From NCBI GenBank assembly GCA_009801085.1, contig VNWV01000008.1, positions 1,860,001-1,924,000 of the forward strand: a DNA stretch of 64,000 bases, read 5' to 3'. Source of the DNA: Lasiodiplodia sp. COLG20. Taxonomy: Eukaryota; Ascomycota; Dothideomycetes; Botryosphaeriales; Botryosphaeriaceae. Positions 47,374 through 58,659 of the stretch are shown piece by piece. The notes below the pieces were generated by a model. The model was not told the DNA's origin. It was given only the letters and a program-made list of their open reading frames with translations, and made no database searches. Each line of letters starts with the position of its first letter. Position 1 is the stretch's first letter. A program made the translations under genes and the position numbers.

Positions 47374-49974
47374 ATGCGCGCCCGCCTTTCGACAAGGTCG
47401 ACGAGGCCCGACGACGATGTTTTCTCGAGCCCAGGCTCGTCGTTCTTCGGCCACGCGTTGCTCTCTTCGTCTCCCCGGAATGACTCGACGCCGCCGACTT
47501 CAGACTTCGCTGGCTCGAGCCACAATACACCCGGATCTTCCCGTCATCGGACGCCAGTGAAGTCATTGGACGCCCCATGGGGGGTCAGTCTTGGGGCGCA
47601 GGACCTCAGGTTCGAGTCCACGCCCCCTCCATCCTCGCAGTTGCCGGCTGCGTGCGACATCACCCCAACTCCCGCACCGAAGATCAGGAAGGCGACACTC
47701 AATGCCGTCCAACCGCCACCATGTTGCCAAATCAGCATCGCGGTTGCGCGAGACTTCATCAACACATCCAACCCAGGCCTACCTCGGCTCTCGAACACAA
47801 CCGACAAGCATGCCTACGAGCAGTGGGCCACAATTGTCCGCGACGCCCTGATGGCGGGCAAAATGTTCAAGTTCGTCGACGGCTCGCATCCCGAACACAG
47901 CGGCACGCGCTTCCACCGCAGTGGCGACACCAAAACCGCAGACTTCATCCGTCTCGCCTATACCGACGCTGCAGGGTGTCCCGACCCGCTCGTCCTGCGC
48001 GACAGCCTGGAACTACCCGCCGCCGATCTCTGGGATCGCATTCGCGAAGCACACACCGACATCCCGCCAAACAACAGTACCGCCGCCATCACATCCACCT
48101 CGCCCCCTTTCCCGTGTTCCCTCGGCACATCTTCGCTTCCATCTCTCCCGCCTCCCCAGCCTTCTGACATCTTCAATTCGACGCCTAGTAAGGCGCGATA
48201 TCTCATGGGGAGATTCCAGTCTGTCACGCTGGAGGGGCTTGGTGGCGATGTCGGACACTTTGCCAACCACCTTGAGGCAATCGTGCACCGGTTAAAGTCG
48301 CTCAATTTCCCCCTTCCGTCCTACGTGCTCGTCTTTAAGTTTTTAGATGGCTTGGAGCCTGAGTTTGACAAGAAAGTGAATGAGCTTAGTCAGACGTATG
48401 GAGATGCGTTGTGGAAGGGCGAAGATGGTGACATGGGCGATGGGCAGGGTGGCGGCTTGCCGTTTGCCGTGGTGAGAGGGGCAATTATGGAGGAGGAGAG
48501 AAGGTTGAGGCAGGAGGAGGAGAATATGGAGAAAGACGAGGCTGCGAGGCTGCAGCTTGAGAGGATAGACGAGGAAGAAAGGCGTGAAAAGGCACGGAAA
48601 GAGAGGAAAGCGATTGAGCAGAAGCCGTGGTGGTCTGGAGAAGATTTCGTCGCGGTCAGGGAAGAGTGGAGAGGAAATGTGGCAGGAGAACGAATGGGCT
48701 CTGAAGACGATGATTCGGAATCATCCGTGTCCGTAGCGGATGCGGAGCTGGAAAGATTACAGAAAGAGATTCAAGAATCTGTGGAGGCTGACGAGGCTGA
48801 CACCAGCAAAGAGGAAGAAGTTTCGAAAAGGCCGATCTTGCAGGCCAAGAAAACTAGCGGAGAGGCCGGAGGAGAAGACGGTGAGGAGCAGGTGCAAAAG
48901 CAGCAAGCAAACGAAATTTTACAAGTAAAGGATACTGATGACGAAGAGTCCGAGAGCCCTCTAGAAGAAACCCACCAGGGGCTGGCATCCAACGCTGGAA
49001 GGAAAGGTTCTACAACCCCAGACCGGGCTCAAAATCTAAACGAGCGATTGAGAGTATCGGAAACTCCTATAGTGCGGCCGGCCGTTCAACCCCACGCATC
49101 CAGCAAGACCTCATACTCACAAGCAACCGTTCTCGCCAGGTCTCCGTCGCGCGTAGAAGAGATGCTTGGGGACTCGATCCAACACGAATCGAGCGCCTCT
49201 GATTCCTCGGCCCACTCAACCGCGAAACTCGGCTCCTCAACCAAACCTCCAAAAGCAGGTCCTTCCTCCTCAGCTCCTGCTACTGCGTCTGTCCAGAAGC
49301 CCCCGGTTTCAACCTACTCATTGCCCAGGGACCCAGACGATCCCTACTCGGACCGTGAATCTACCGCTGCAGCGGTCCAGCGTGCCCGCGGCGCCAAGGC
49401 CGAAAAACTCGCCAAGAAGCAAAGGCGCAAAGAGGCGAAGGCGAAAAAGGACAAGCCGAAGAGACGCAAGACGAAGCTCCTTGATGCTGCTCAGCAGCAT
49501 GAGACTGCCGCCGGTACCATCGCCGATGACACGGCTGCGACCAGTAAGGTGCGGAGGAGGAAGACGGTGGCGGAGGCAAATGAAGCGTTTGATCGTGAAT
49601 ACAGCAGATCCAGCAGCATGAGGACGCCGTGTTATAGGTGTAAGAGAACGAGCCACCTGAACTATTGTCAGTGCCCGTGGAATCCTAGCGTGGCGAGGGA
49701 GGAGAATACGGGAATCTTGATGAATGTGCCGTTTACGAGGAGACCGTATGTTGACTTTAAGGTTGAGAGAAAGGAGAAAGAAACGAAAGAGAAGTCAGCT
49801 GTGTTGGTGGGTAAAGGAGAGGACAAGGATAAGGAGAAGGAGAAAGGCAAGAAGGAGAAGAGAGAGAAGAAGAAGAAGGAGAGGAAGAGGAAGCAGAGGG
49901 ATGAGGATGAGTGCGAGGTCGCAGAGGTCGGGAGCCCAAGTAAAACGTTGAGGAGGGGTTCATTGGTGCTGTAG
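47374..49974 (+). CDS. large Gag-like protein with Cys-rich knuckle and charged tail
   Basis: Intronless, 866 aa from the first ATG; the frame is open a few codons upstream only through GTG. Residues 1-140 are Ser/Pro-rich and disordered. Residues ~140-340 look like copia-type Gag: 'DKHAYEQWATIVRDALMAG', then 'FKFVDG', 'ADLWDRIREAH', 'KARYLMGRFQSVTL' and 'LKSLNFPLPSYVLVFKFLDG'. A long Glu/Lys/Arg coiled region follows. Near residue 755 is 'CYRCKRTSHLNYCQCPW', a CCHC-like knuckle with non-canonical spacing (C-x2-C-x4-H-x3-C-x-C). The C-terminus is very Lys-rich (nuclear or RNA-binding). It lies 875 bp downstream of, and in the same direction as, another Gag-like gene. Function unknown. Confidence 0.75.
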   Translation: MRARLSTRSTRPDDDVFSSPGSSFFGHALLSSSPRNDSTPPTSDFAGSSHNTPGSSRHRTPVKSLDAPWGVSLGAQDLRFESTPPPSSQLPAACDITPTPAPKIRKATLNAVQPPPCCQISIAVARDFINTSNPGLPRLSNTTDKHAYEQWATIVRDALMAGKMFKFVDGSHPEHSGTRFHRSGDTKTADFIRLAYTDAAGCPDPLVLRDSLELPAADLWDRIREAHTDIPPNNSTAAITSTSPPFPCSLGTSSLPSLPPPQPSDIFNSTPSKARYLMGRFQSVTLEGLGGDVGHFANHLEAIVHRLKSLNFPLPSYVLVFKFLDGLEPEFDKKVNELSQTYGDALWKGEDGDMGDGQGGGLPFAVVRGAIMEEERRLRQEEENMEKDEAARLQLERIDEEERREKARKERKAIEQKPWWSGEDFVAVREEWRGNVAGERMGSEDDDSESSVSVADAELERLQKEIQESVEADEADTSKEEEVSKRPILQAKKTSGEAGGEDGEEQVQKQQANEILQVKDTDDEESESPLEETHQGLASNAGRKGSTTPDRAQNLNERLRVSETPIVRPAVQPHASSKTSYSQATVLARSPSRVEEMLGDSIQHESSASDSSAHSTAKLGSSTKPPKAGPSSSAPATASVQKPPVSTYSLPRDPDDPYSDRESTAAAVQRARGAKAEKLAKKQRRKEAKAKKDKPKRRKTKLLDAAQQHETAAGTIADDTAATSKVRRRKTVAEANEAFDREYSRSSSMRTPCYRCKRTSHLNYCQCPWNPSVAREENTGILMNVPFTRRPYVDFKVERKEKETKEKSAVLVGKGEDKDKEKEKGKKEKREKKKKERKRKQRDEDECEVAEVGSPSKTLRRGSLVL

Positions 49975-50216
49975 GCTATTAGGCCTCTATTTCTTACCTC
50001 TCATTTCTCTCTGTTGATGTTCACTCTCTATTCTCTTGATTTTATCTTTTTTCCTCATGGCTTCCAGTAGTTCTAACCAACGTGCTTGAGATCTCTGATG
50101 AATCTATAAGTAGTATCATATTTGTGGAATATCAATACATAGCCGTTTCTCTTTAGCTTTTTCCTTTTTTTTTTTTTTTTTCATTTAAGAGTCAGAATTT
50201 AGCAATGAGACTATGT

Positions 50217-50526
50217 CTATTCTTCAACTTCTTGCAGAAAATGACACAGTGATGGCACTTGCGTAAGTCCCGTAACCAAAGCACCAAGCAGCGAGCCCAT
50301 GTTGGGCGAGAAGACAGAAGATTAACCAAAAGTTGATAGACGTACCTGCTTCGGCCACAAAAGAGCCTCGGAGAAAGAGTGGAACGGGGAATTGCTGCTC
50401 ATGCCTCATTTGCGCAATCAGCTGCCTGTTAGGCTGCAGGATCATTTGCCTGGTCCTCTGAGATCGCGCTTCTGCGGCGCTTAACATGCTTTCCCATTGG
50501 ACCCTTGGCGTAAACGAGGGCTGCAT
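50217..50526 (-). CDS. possible 64-aa spliced small protein
   Basis: Exons 50526-50346 and 50230-50217 close in phase (GTACGT...CAAG intron, 115 nt) to give 64 aa; without splicing the frame would be 100 aa. The product is basic and Gln/Arg-rich ('QMRHEQQFPVPLFLRG') and ends in Glu residues. No family recognised; supported only by the splice signals. Confidence 0.35.
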
Positions 50527-51194
50527 GTTATTTTTGGCACCTCTTTGCGGACCCCACAGCTATGAGATAGTTCGCATCTGCTTCAACAGCGCAAATTGGC
50601 ATACACGAGTAAGATATCTTCATGAAGCAAGATGATGTATTGAGAAAGAGAAATCTTGGCAGCTGAAAGGCTGAACAAGAGGAATTACACGGACAGTCTT
50701 GCATGGCGGCGGCGATACGTCGGTGTGATAGGTGCCTACCCATCGTTGCCAAGCAGTTGGTTTTAGCGCCGGGCTGCAGATTCCCTTGGAAGCAAAATGC
50801 CTACACAGGAAAGGGCTGCGTGATGATGCACATCGCGAGGTACTTGACTGTTAAAAGGTATAAGCGACTCCAGGGCAATGTCACGTCCTTCACGAATCGT
50901 AAAACACCCAAAGCGCACTAACTTCGAGAGATGCAACTTGAGCGGCTCATGAACCCCTGTCTGCTCCCACGAATGAAGAGGCCCCGGTTTGCTACGCCGC
51001 AATGCGAAAGCAGAAGTGATTGATGCTCCGACCCACTTCACAAGCGCCATGTAAATTCCATAGCGCTAACTCAGCCTTGAATAATGCCTACTTCGCCGCC
51101 ATGAGGCTTCTTTTCTGCTGGATTGCCGTCCAACTCCATCCTTCTTTATCTCCTTTTCCTTAGTTCTGTACGACAAATCACTAGACCATTCGCC
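50527..51194. other. intergenic, 668 bp
   Basis: Upstream region of the DUF3431 gene; nothing else seen. Confidence 0.4.
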
Positions 51195-52349
51195 ATGGTA
51201 AATGTGTATAAGACTGCCCCAAAGTCTAGAAGACGATTCAGTGCCATATTGGCTCTCACTTTCGTTGCCCTTCTGATCTCACTGCACCAATACCTCTACA
51301 TTGGCTACAATCCTTCTCTCGATGAAGTCAGGTCGTATTTTCATGTGGAAATCGCTGAGGAACCTGTGGACGAATCACCACAGCAACCTATTAATAAAGC
51401 CGCTACGATCGAGGTTGTACCACCATCTTCCACGACGCCCTCAACACCAGAACTGGCTACGCCTTCATCTACGGAGCAACTAGGGCTCGCAAAGACCCAG
51501 TCTGGAGCAGTTGTGGCAGCAGGCCGTGCTTGGACAAATCTGAGCTGGATGCATGAACTTCAAGACAGGTAAGCCATGTGTCTTCTTATAGATATACCTC
51601 CCGCACAAGGCTGACTTGATCAGGTGGGAGCTTTTCCCGTACAACGTCGATGATCCTTCGCCACCACAACATCTTGCCATGCCCGCCAACAAAGGCCATG
51701 AAGCGATGCCTTACCTATCTTTCATCATTGACAACTACGACAAGCTGCCGGAATACGTCATCTTCACTCACGGAGAGCGACACAGCTGGCACCACGAGGG
51801 TGACATGGCCGAGCTTATCAGCAGCCTTCGCCTCCCGGTCCTCAAGGACCACGGATACATTTCCCTTCGGTGTGACTGGTACCCCAGCTGCCCTCGCGAG
51901 ATTCGACCCATCACCCACGACGTCATCGTCTGGGGTGCCGGCGTCAATCGCGAGGCGACCGAATACGTGATATCCCTGTCGTGGAAAGAACTGTTTCCCA
52001 ACGAGGCCCTGCCAGAAACGATAGCATCCATCTGCTGTGCTCAGTTCGCCGTCACCAGGGAGGCCATCCGCAGGCGACCCAAGTCGGATTACGAGATGAT
52101 GAGGCGGTGGATCTTGGATTCCGAACTGCCCGACGACGTGACTGGTAGGGTGTTGGAGAAGGTTTGGGCATACATTTTCACCGGCGAGTCCGTGAGGTAA
52201 GCTGAGCCCAGCCGTTTCGCTATTGCTTGCTGTTGACAAGCTGTAGATGTCCGTCGCCTAATCGTTGCTCGTGCGAGTTTTTTGGGCAGTGTGGCCCGAA
52301 GCAGTGGTTACAAACACCCGAGGGGCTGCCAGACCTTCCAGAGTGGTAG
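51195..52349 (+). CDS. DUF3431 family, type II membrane protein
   Basis: Exons 51195-51568, 51624-52196 and 52247-52349 give 349 aa. A single hydrophobic segment at residues ~15-32 ('FSAILALTFVALLISLHQYL') acts as a signal anchor, with a ~90-residue Pro/Thr/Ser stem behind it, as in Golgi glycosyltransferase-like proteins. The DUF3431 domain follows: 'MPANKGHEAMPYLSFIIDNY', 'YVIFTHGERHSWHHEG', 'LRCDWYPSCP' and 'CCAQFAVTREAIRRRP'. The last small exon is Cys-rich ('CPSPNRCSCEFFGQC') and ends 'LPEW'. The HGxRxxWH-like motif suggests an enzymatic, probably lumenal, role that is not established for the family. Confidence 0.87.
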
Positions 52350-52760
52350 CATGACTTGAACAGCGCCTTTTTCATTCACCTTGGCATCGTTTCATTACGT
52401 TGCAAACTGGTTTCCCTGGCGGATACCTGTTATGACTCTTAGAAGATACCCTTTGCAAGAATTACGAGATTGCTAAAGCAGAGATCACTGCTTTCTGAGT
52501 TCTAGACCAATTATTTATCTCAAACTTTAAAGTGTTCCTGGAAAGCGTTTCAGCTGAAGTTGCAGAGCCCTGCCCATTGCCAATAACTTCTCTTGTCAGC
52601 CGAATAGCCTCATTGCCCGCCAAGGAAAAGTCTCCGTATTGCACATCAAATACAGAAAACTGCACGGGCTTGATTTCTACAAGGGTATCTCCCCACACGT
52701 TCTTTATAAATACAAGGCCGTATTCCAGCCTTAATACAGGTCTTACCTCCATCTTCGACC
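52350..52760. other. convergent 3' region
   Basis: Space between the stops of the DUF3431 gene (plus) and vps18 (minus). A 103-codon minus-strand frame here lies in the vps18 3' flank and is probably fortuitous. Confidence 0.5.
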
Positions 52761-55700
52761 TCACAGCGCCCATTCATTAGTCTCGTTTATCGGCACAAAC
52801 GGTTCGTCAATCTGCTTGACAGCCAATTCGCTGCACAATATACTGTTTGCAGAAAGCGCACATGTTAGCCACGGCAGCACTCATAAAGGGGAAGAAGGAT
52901 GGCAACAGCGACACTTACCAAGCTGCTGCAACCAGCTCATCCAGCTCTCTCGCCGCCCTCTCTCTACTCGCACCCGTGCTCACGCCCTTCATCACCTCCG
53001 TCTGCAGCTTGCTGATCCTGTTCGCCTTGCTCCTGCCCGACTGCTCCACGACCTTCTTGCCCAAACACTCGGAATGAAACGCGTGTTGGCAAGGGAAAAC
53101 GAAGAATTGCCTTGCCAGCAGCGGGAGCCGGCAAATGTAGCACTTCTCGCCTGGCTCGACGATGGCGTAGCGCGACTCCAGCTGCTTAATGTCGCGCTTG
53201 ATGTGTTCGGCCGTCTGCGTGCTCTCGTCCATCTCACGCTTCAGCGCGTCGATCTGTCGGCTATACTCCTCCAGCGCCGCGCAAATCTCCTCCTTGAAGT
53301 CGTCGATGACGACAAAGTCCGGGAAGAAGGGGATCAAGTCTTCGATCCGCAGCAGGTCCGACCGCCGCAGGAACTCGATGGCTGGCTTGATGCCTGTACT
53401 CTGCGAGATCACCTTCTTCGCCACTGCCAGCCAGAGCTTCTTGCGCAGTGCCGGATCCGACTCAGGCCGGTCGGCGACGGAACTGGCGAGGTCGATCTCG
53501 TCATACTTCAACGCGAGCTCCACCGCCTGGACGTATTGTGACATGGAACTGTAGATGTGAACGCAGCTTTGTACACGCTTGTGCTGAATGCAGAGGCGAA
53601 GGGCAAAATCAGCGTCGTAGTTCTGTTCCTGCGCATACGACTGGGCCTCGAGGTATTGAAGCAATGCAGATTCGTCCCTCGATGGGTGAGAGGCGTAAAT
53701 AGAGATTAACGTGTTATGCACCGCGGCGTCCGTGGAGTGATGTTGATTGATCTCGAACTGGAGATAGCGGACAGCTTGGTTCTGCAAAGGTTGTTAGCGG
53801 GCCACGGCTGTTTTGTTGATTACTTGGCTAACTTGCCTGAGACAAAGACGCCTGCACGAGCTTGTTGTAGTTGAGAAGAGCAGGTATCAGCTTTCTGGCA
53901 TCCAGATTTACCTGCCGCATAAGGATCTCAACAAACTGGACCGACACGTTCGCCATCAGGACAGAGCTGTATTTATAGAAGATTTCAGGGTCCGTCTGCT
54001 TCTTCAGAACATCCAAAGACTCAGTCCAGCGTTCCCTTTGGACCCAGTAAGCCAGGACGTAATTGTAGTCGTTCACCACGGTGGCGAAGTAGAGCAATTC
54101 CTCCTCTCTGCCGTGGCTGCTGATAATTTCATACACAGTCTTCCTGTCAAGGTCGGACTTGTGCTTCGAGACAAAGTCCTGAAACTCCCTCCGAGTGAGT
54201 GATAGTTGGTCTTCGGTATCCCGGGCATTCATGCTCTCGGACAGCTCAGCCTTGGTGCCAATGGTATCATCCAACGCGTTGAGTTTGGAGATATAAATCT
54301 CGACTAGCCAAGTAGCAAGTAGGATGCGCTGCATGGTGGCAGATTTCTTGATGGTAGAAAGTTTGGTTGTAAGATACTTGCGCAATGCATCCTGTTCACC
54401 ATGGTCGATGAAAGTCAGAGCGACCTGCTCAAATGGTTTGGTACTTCGTCCGTACACACTCGCGGCCTCCAGGAACTGGCCTTTCTTGACAAGGTAGTCT
54501 CCTGAAGCGGTAGCGACAGCATCCTTCTGGGACGGGGTTTTCGCAAACTGGGAAGCAGCATCAAATTGTTGTTGGTTCAAGAGGATCTTCCACACGTCGC
54601 GGCTCTCATCGTACACACTGATCTCGAAGACTTCCTGTTTGGTAAACAGCCAGAAAGTGCTCTTTTTCTGGTCAGCGACCAGATCCAACGCAGTTTCACC
54701 AGGCTCGAGCACAGCCTGATCATAAACAATGGTATCATTCAGCCTGTTGGTGCAAACGACGCGACCTTCTACCAGTTGAATGATGTGCCAGTGGCTCAGA
54801 ATCATCGAACTCGCAGGGTCTTGAATCGCCCTTGGGCGGCCGCCCGCGGTTTGAGAAGGGGGAATTTTAGACCTAGGAAACATCTTGGATCCCTGGATAA
54901 CCATGTTCCCGAGATTCGAAGAGTCGGCGTTGGTGAGAAGCTTGCCATGCACGACGCCATGGGAGTTCAGCCATGCGAAGGCTCGTTCGTTCTCGGTAGC
55001 GGTGGACGAGGCTACTTCGTGGGTATCTGGAGACACAGCAAGCATAGATGGGCCGGGGCGAGACCCGCCATTCAGCTCATACGGAGTGGGGACCTCGGAC
55101 TCAAAAAGACGGGCATAGATGGACCCGCTGCCCTCACGGCCGTGTCTTCCGACCTTGCCTACGAAGTGCTGCATATCCGACGGCGTGGCAACCAGAACCC
55201 TTCGCACGTCGGGCCTCCCCGGGATGGCATCAGTCCACAGACCGACAACGGGAGCGTCGGCCTTGTAGACTGCCTTCAGGTATCTCTCCTCACGGCGGTA
55301 GAATTCGGCCGAGGGCTCAATGTAGACTTCGTAGACGGTGCCGTCGGAGGCACCGATGAGGATCTCGCGGGTGGAGGCCGTGGGCTCGGAGGGGTTCCAT
55401 GAAACGCTCTCGATGGGGACGCCCTTCAGCCTTGACAAGGCCTTGGGCTGGCGGCTCTGGGTGTGGAGGTAGTAGTTCTCGGCGAGGGTGGTGGTGATGA
55501 TCAAGTGGGAGGCGGTCGGGTCAAGAAACATGCGGCGGATGATGCCGATCTCCGAGGGTCTCTTGGGAAGGTCAACATCTGCAAGTGTTAGGCAGAAGGC
55601 TGCAAGTGGGAAGCGGGCGAGCATGCATACCGTCAATGTCCTCGGGGCTGTCGAGGTCGAAACGGAGGATGCGGCCGGTCTCGAAGGCCAGGATCAGCAC

Positions 55701-55847
55701 GTTGTTGGCGACCTCGGCAGCCACGAAGTCGGAGGGCCGGTCGAACTTGAGGTTGACGAGCTCGACGTTGAAGATGGGCAGCGAGGCGTCATTGAGGTCA
55801 TTTAGGCTGTTGGACGCGACAAAGCCGCTAGAGGGTTCGAAGGCCAT
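52761..55847 (-). CDS. vps18: Vps18, HOPS/CORVET vacuolar tethering subunit
   Basis: Exons 55847-55631, 55578-53837, 53781-52919 and 52842-52761 give 967 aa, the family length. Vps18 (Pep3) is a core subunit shared by CORVET and HOPS, which tether endosomes and vacuoles through Rab5/Rab7. Seen: an N-terminal beta-propeller (the Pep3/Vps18 domain, ~1-400), an alpha-solenoid with clathrin repeats, the signature 'LIPFFPDFVVIDDFKEEIC', a coiled coil, and a C-terminal RING-H2 'CYICRLPLLARQFFVFPCQH' continuing through 'SECLGKK' and completed by 'CILC' from the last 82-nt exon. The second intron (53836-53782) has a GC donor (CAG|GCAAGT) and TGCAG acceptor; using it joins 'LSQ' to 'NQAVRYL' exactly. 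Housekeeping, intact. Confidence 0.96.
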
Positions 55848-56285
55848 GTTGGAGCGGCGTGGATCACAGGGCGACTCGAATTGTCATGCTCGGAAGAAAG
55901 AAGTTATCGCATTGCCGCGCAGTGGTGCTGGGCGCGGCGATTGCGGAGATGGAGCCAAAGCTGGAGCTGTGATGGGCGCTGGGGCGGTGGGCAGCACACT
56001 GACGGCAGCTGCATGCGCACGGGCCACCCGCATGAGGCCTCTTAACTCCTGCCTTCGTGCCTTCCTCCGCAACCCCAATTCATCTTGAATTTCCTGGCTT
56101 CCACGAGCCGAACAAACGCCGAGTTCGAGCGGCACGGAGACTCGTCTAAACGTCTTCGTTGCTTGCAGGAAAAGTGGGATGAAGCGTGATAACGGACCCC
56201 GCCGACGACCGCGTACATATATAGCCACCAACGGCGCATTTTGCTTTCTGGGCTGATCATCTAGCATCGCTTCTCCCTCCGGATC
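55848..56285. other. divergent promoter region, vps18 / deaminase
   Basis: 438 bp between two divergent starts; a TATATATA-like run precedes the deaminase ATG at about 56215-56223. No other feature. Confidence 0.45.
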
Positions 56286-56810
56286 ATGTCGACCGTTTTC
56301 CCTCAGCGTGCTCCGCTTCCGAGCGCCGACCAGCAGGCCGCTGGCATTGAGGCCTGTCTCAGAGTCCAACGACTTGCCATGACTCAAGGCAAGCGTCCGT
56401 TTGCTGGAGCTCTCATCGGCCCCGACAATGAGACAGTGCTGCTCACCCACTGTTCCCTGAGCCACGTCGATCACGCCGAATCAAGTCTTGCGCGCCTGGC
56501 TGCCCTGCACTACTCACAAGAATTCTTGTGGAAATGCACGCTTTACAGCACCTGGGAGCCGTGTGCAATGTGCACAAGCACCATCTACTGAGCCAACATT
56601 GGGAGGATCGTCTATGCCGCTACCAACGATCAGCTGGCCGACCTGACCGGCAAGGGCAATCCCGAGAACTTTACCATGAAATGGCACTGTCGCGACATCC
56701 TGGAAGACAGCCAGAAGGACATCCAGATAGTGGGACCCCTCGAAGGACTGGACAAGATTGTCATGGAGGAAAGCGACATCTATTGGAAGCCGGTCAGGGA
56801 TCGCCTGTAG
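56286..56810 (+). pseudogene. cytidine/guanine deaminase-like gene with one in-frame TGA
   Basis: A continuous 174-codon frame is broken only by TGA at 56589-56591. Before it lie the zinc-site motifs 'HVDHAESSLARLA' (H-A-E) and 'WEPCAMCTSTIY' (PCxxC). After it the frame continues 'ANIGRIVYAATNDQLADL' to a natural stop. In the CMP/dCMP/guanine-deaminase family the residue after 'TIY' is Trp, so the event is TGG to TGA. The active-site zinc ligands are all upstream, but the truncated product would lack the last strands and helices of the fold. Either a recent pseudogene, an allele, or a readthrough gene. Everything else (start, length, reading frame) looks functional. Confidence 0.82.
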
Positions 56811-57344
56811 AGGTTCCACTGAATCTGTGTTGGTACGTGCTGTGTCCACACAACGGGTTGAACTCGAAACCGGCCCCGCGCCGTGCTTTTATTCTTGTTA
56901 TCGTCCCCAAAATGAGAAGGCTACTTAGACCATGTCCACAGAAACCCTCTGCTCACCGACGCGATCACGATAGTTGACTTGCTGCTGCCTTCCCGTGTTC
57001 CCAGAGCCTTTCTCCGAGATAACAAGCCTGGATATGCGAGATGGCCGCGGGAAATGCTGAAGAGAATTCTCAAGAAGCCAACTTTTCCCAGTATCGAGTC
57101 AGTACGAAACGAATTAGTACCGTGGGAGAAGATTCCTAGTGAACCCTGGCCTCAGCGAACCATCGAGATAGAATATGGGCCACGTTCGCCAGATCTTAGT
57201 ATAAATACTATTATTCCAGCAACGCTTTTTGGATTTTAACAAATACAACATCGATCGGCCAGCCTTTCAGCAGCCCGTTCTTGGAATAGGTGAGTGCATC
57301 AAGTATGGTCGTGTCCATAGCTAATTATGACTTGTAGCTGAATC
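56811..57344. other. intergenic, 534 bp
   Basis: Promoter side of the PLA2 gene. A GTGAGT...TTGTAG-like segment just before the ATG (57290-57336) could be a 5'-UTR intron. Confidence 0.4.
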
Positions 57345-57839
57345 ATGCCGTCCCATCACCTGGCCGTCGTGGTTTCGTTACTCGTGAGCTTGGTCTCGTC
57401 TGCAGCAACCCCCATCGATGCAACACCCAACGTTACCGCTCGGGCGGCGGATGATTGCGATACGGGGTATTGGGTCAATGCGCTTGCTTTTGAAATGACG
57501 CTCGATGAATTCCTTGAGCACCGCGAAGCCAACGACCTGCCGTGTATAACTGAGAAGGATTGGGCGTCAAACGGGTGCTCTAAGTCTCCTGATAAGCCCT
57601 TTGGCGTAGACTTCCACAATGCGTGCCTGCGTCATGACTTCGGCTATCACGCTTTCGGGAGGCTATGCGCTCTGGACCACAACACGCGCAAAATGGTGGA
57701 CAAGGTTTTCCGCCGGGATCTAGAGAACGAATGCGCCCAGCACGGTTGGCTGACAGGTCTGGTGTGCACCGCCACTAAAGAGACGTACTACCGAGCTGTG
57801 AGACTTGCTGGGCGTTTATGGGCTCCTAAAAATTGCTAA
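57345..57839 (+). CDS. secreted phospholipase A2 (fungal/prokaryotic type)
   Basis: Intronless, 164 aa. Signal peptide at residues 1 to ~21, a short propeptide, then the compact four-Cys fungal PLA2 domain. The diagnostic segment 'FHNACLRHDFGY' contains the catalytic His-Asp pair; 'DKPFGVDFHNAC' upstream supplies the calcium-binding Asp region, and Cys residues are placed as in the family. It hydrolyses the sn-2 ester of glycerophospholipids outside the cell. Clean frame with normal start context. Role in nutrition or host interaction not determinable. Confidence 0.92.
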   Translation: MPSHHLAVVVSLLVSLVSSAATPIDATPNVTARAADDCDTGYWVNALAFEMTLDEFLEHREANDLPCITEKDWASNGCSKSPDKPFGVDFHNACLRHDFGYHAFGRLCALDHNTRKMVDKVFRRDLENECAQHGWLTGLVCTATKETYYRAVRLAGRLWAPKNC

Positions 57840-58659
57840 GCAGAGCCGGAAACAAGGATCGCATTCAAAACCTTCCCAACGCGGCTAACAACCCCAGCCC
57901 TATGATGGCTGGCATTCGCGTCGTTGGCCGGATTTGGATCTCGCACTTTTCTCTGAAACAAGACGCGGCGAATACGAGCAGAACACACCGCCATTCGTCT
58001 CTACGGATCAGATTAGTTTTTCTCGAATACAAAAACTTCTGCCGCTGACATCACTTCCGCCGCCAGCTCAGGAACAAAAGTCTTGAGCCTCACTCCACCA
58101 TGCCACAAGTCTACGTCTGCAAGCCGGCATCTCGGCATTTGCTACCCCGGTGTCCAATAACTCCACCGTTCATCATGCGCAGCTTACGCCACCAAGTCTT
58201 GGCCTCCTGCACCACCCCGCCCCCACAATCAGTCAGCCCGCCGGGGTAACCAGCACCGGATCCACTCCACCCACCGGAACAAGCCACCGAGCAGACAAAC
58301 AAAACGCGGGGCACCCACAAGCTCCATTATTGCTTCGGCCCGGCCAAGACCTGCTTTATAGCCTCATACCGGTACACCGGGCTTGTCCTATATGCCGCGT
58401 CGCGTGATACGTTGTTTTGGTCGACTGTACTCCGCTTTTCGCTGCGCTTGGGAGGCGTCGTTCTGGGCAATTGGGAAGCCTTCCCTTCCTGGGCCACTTG
58501 CCCGCCGGCGCCATGTGAGTCGCGTACAAGTGTACTGATCGTTCATATAAATTGCTACCTTGCTTCACTCGTTTTTGATTTTCTACCAGTGCAATTTCCC
58601 ACAACTGCCACCTGAAGCTCTCCCCCCATCTTCTGCAGCCTTTGCTCTCTCCCGGCACG
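57840..58659. other. intergenic, 820 bp
   Basis: No gene recognised; CT-rich segment before 58660 fits the GH43 promoter. Confidence 0.4.

Noticed and set aside
52462..52773. 103-codon minus-strand frame overlapping the vps18 stop
   Set aside because: Lies in the vps18 3' flank in another frame; the vps18 last exon completes the RING finger instead.
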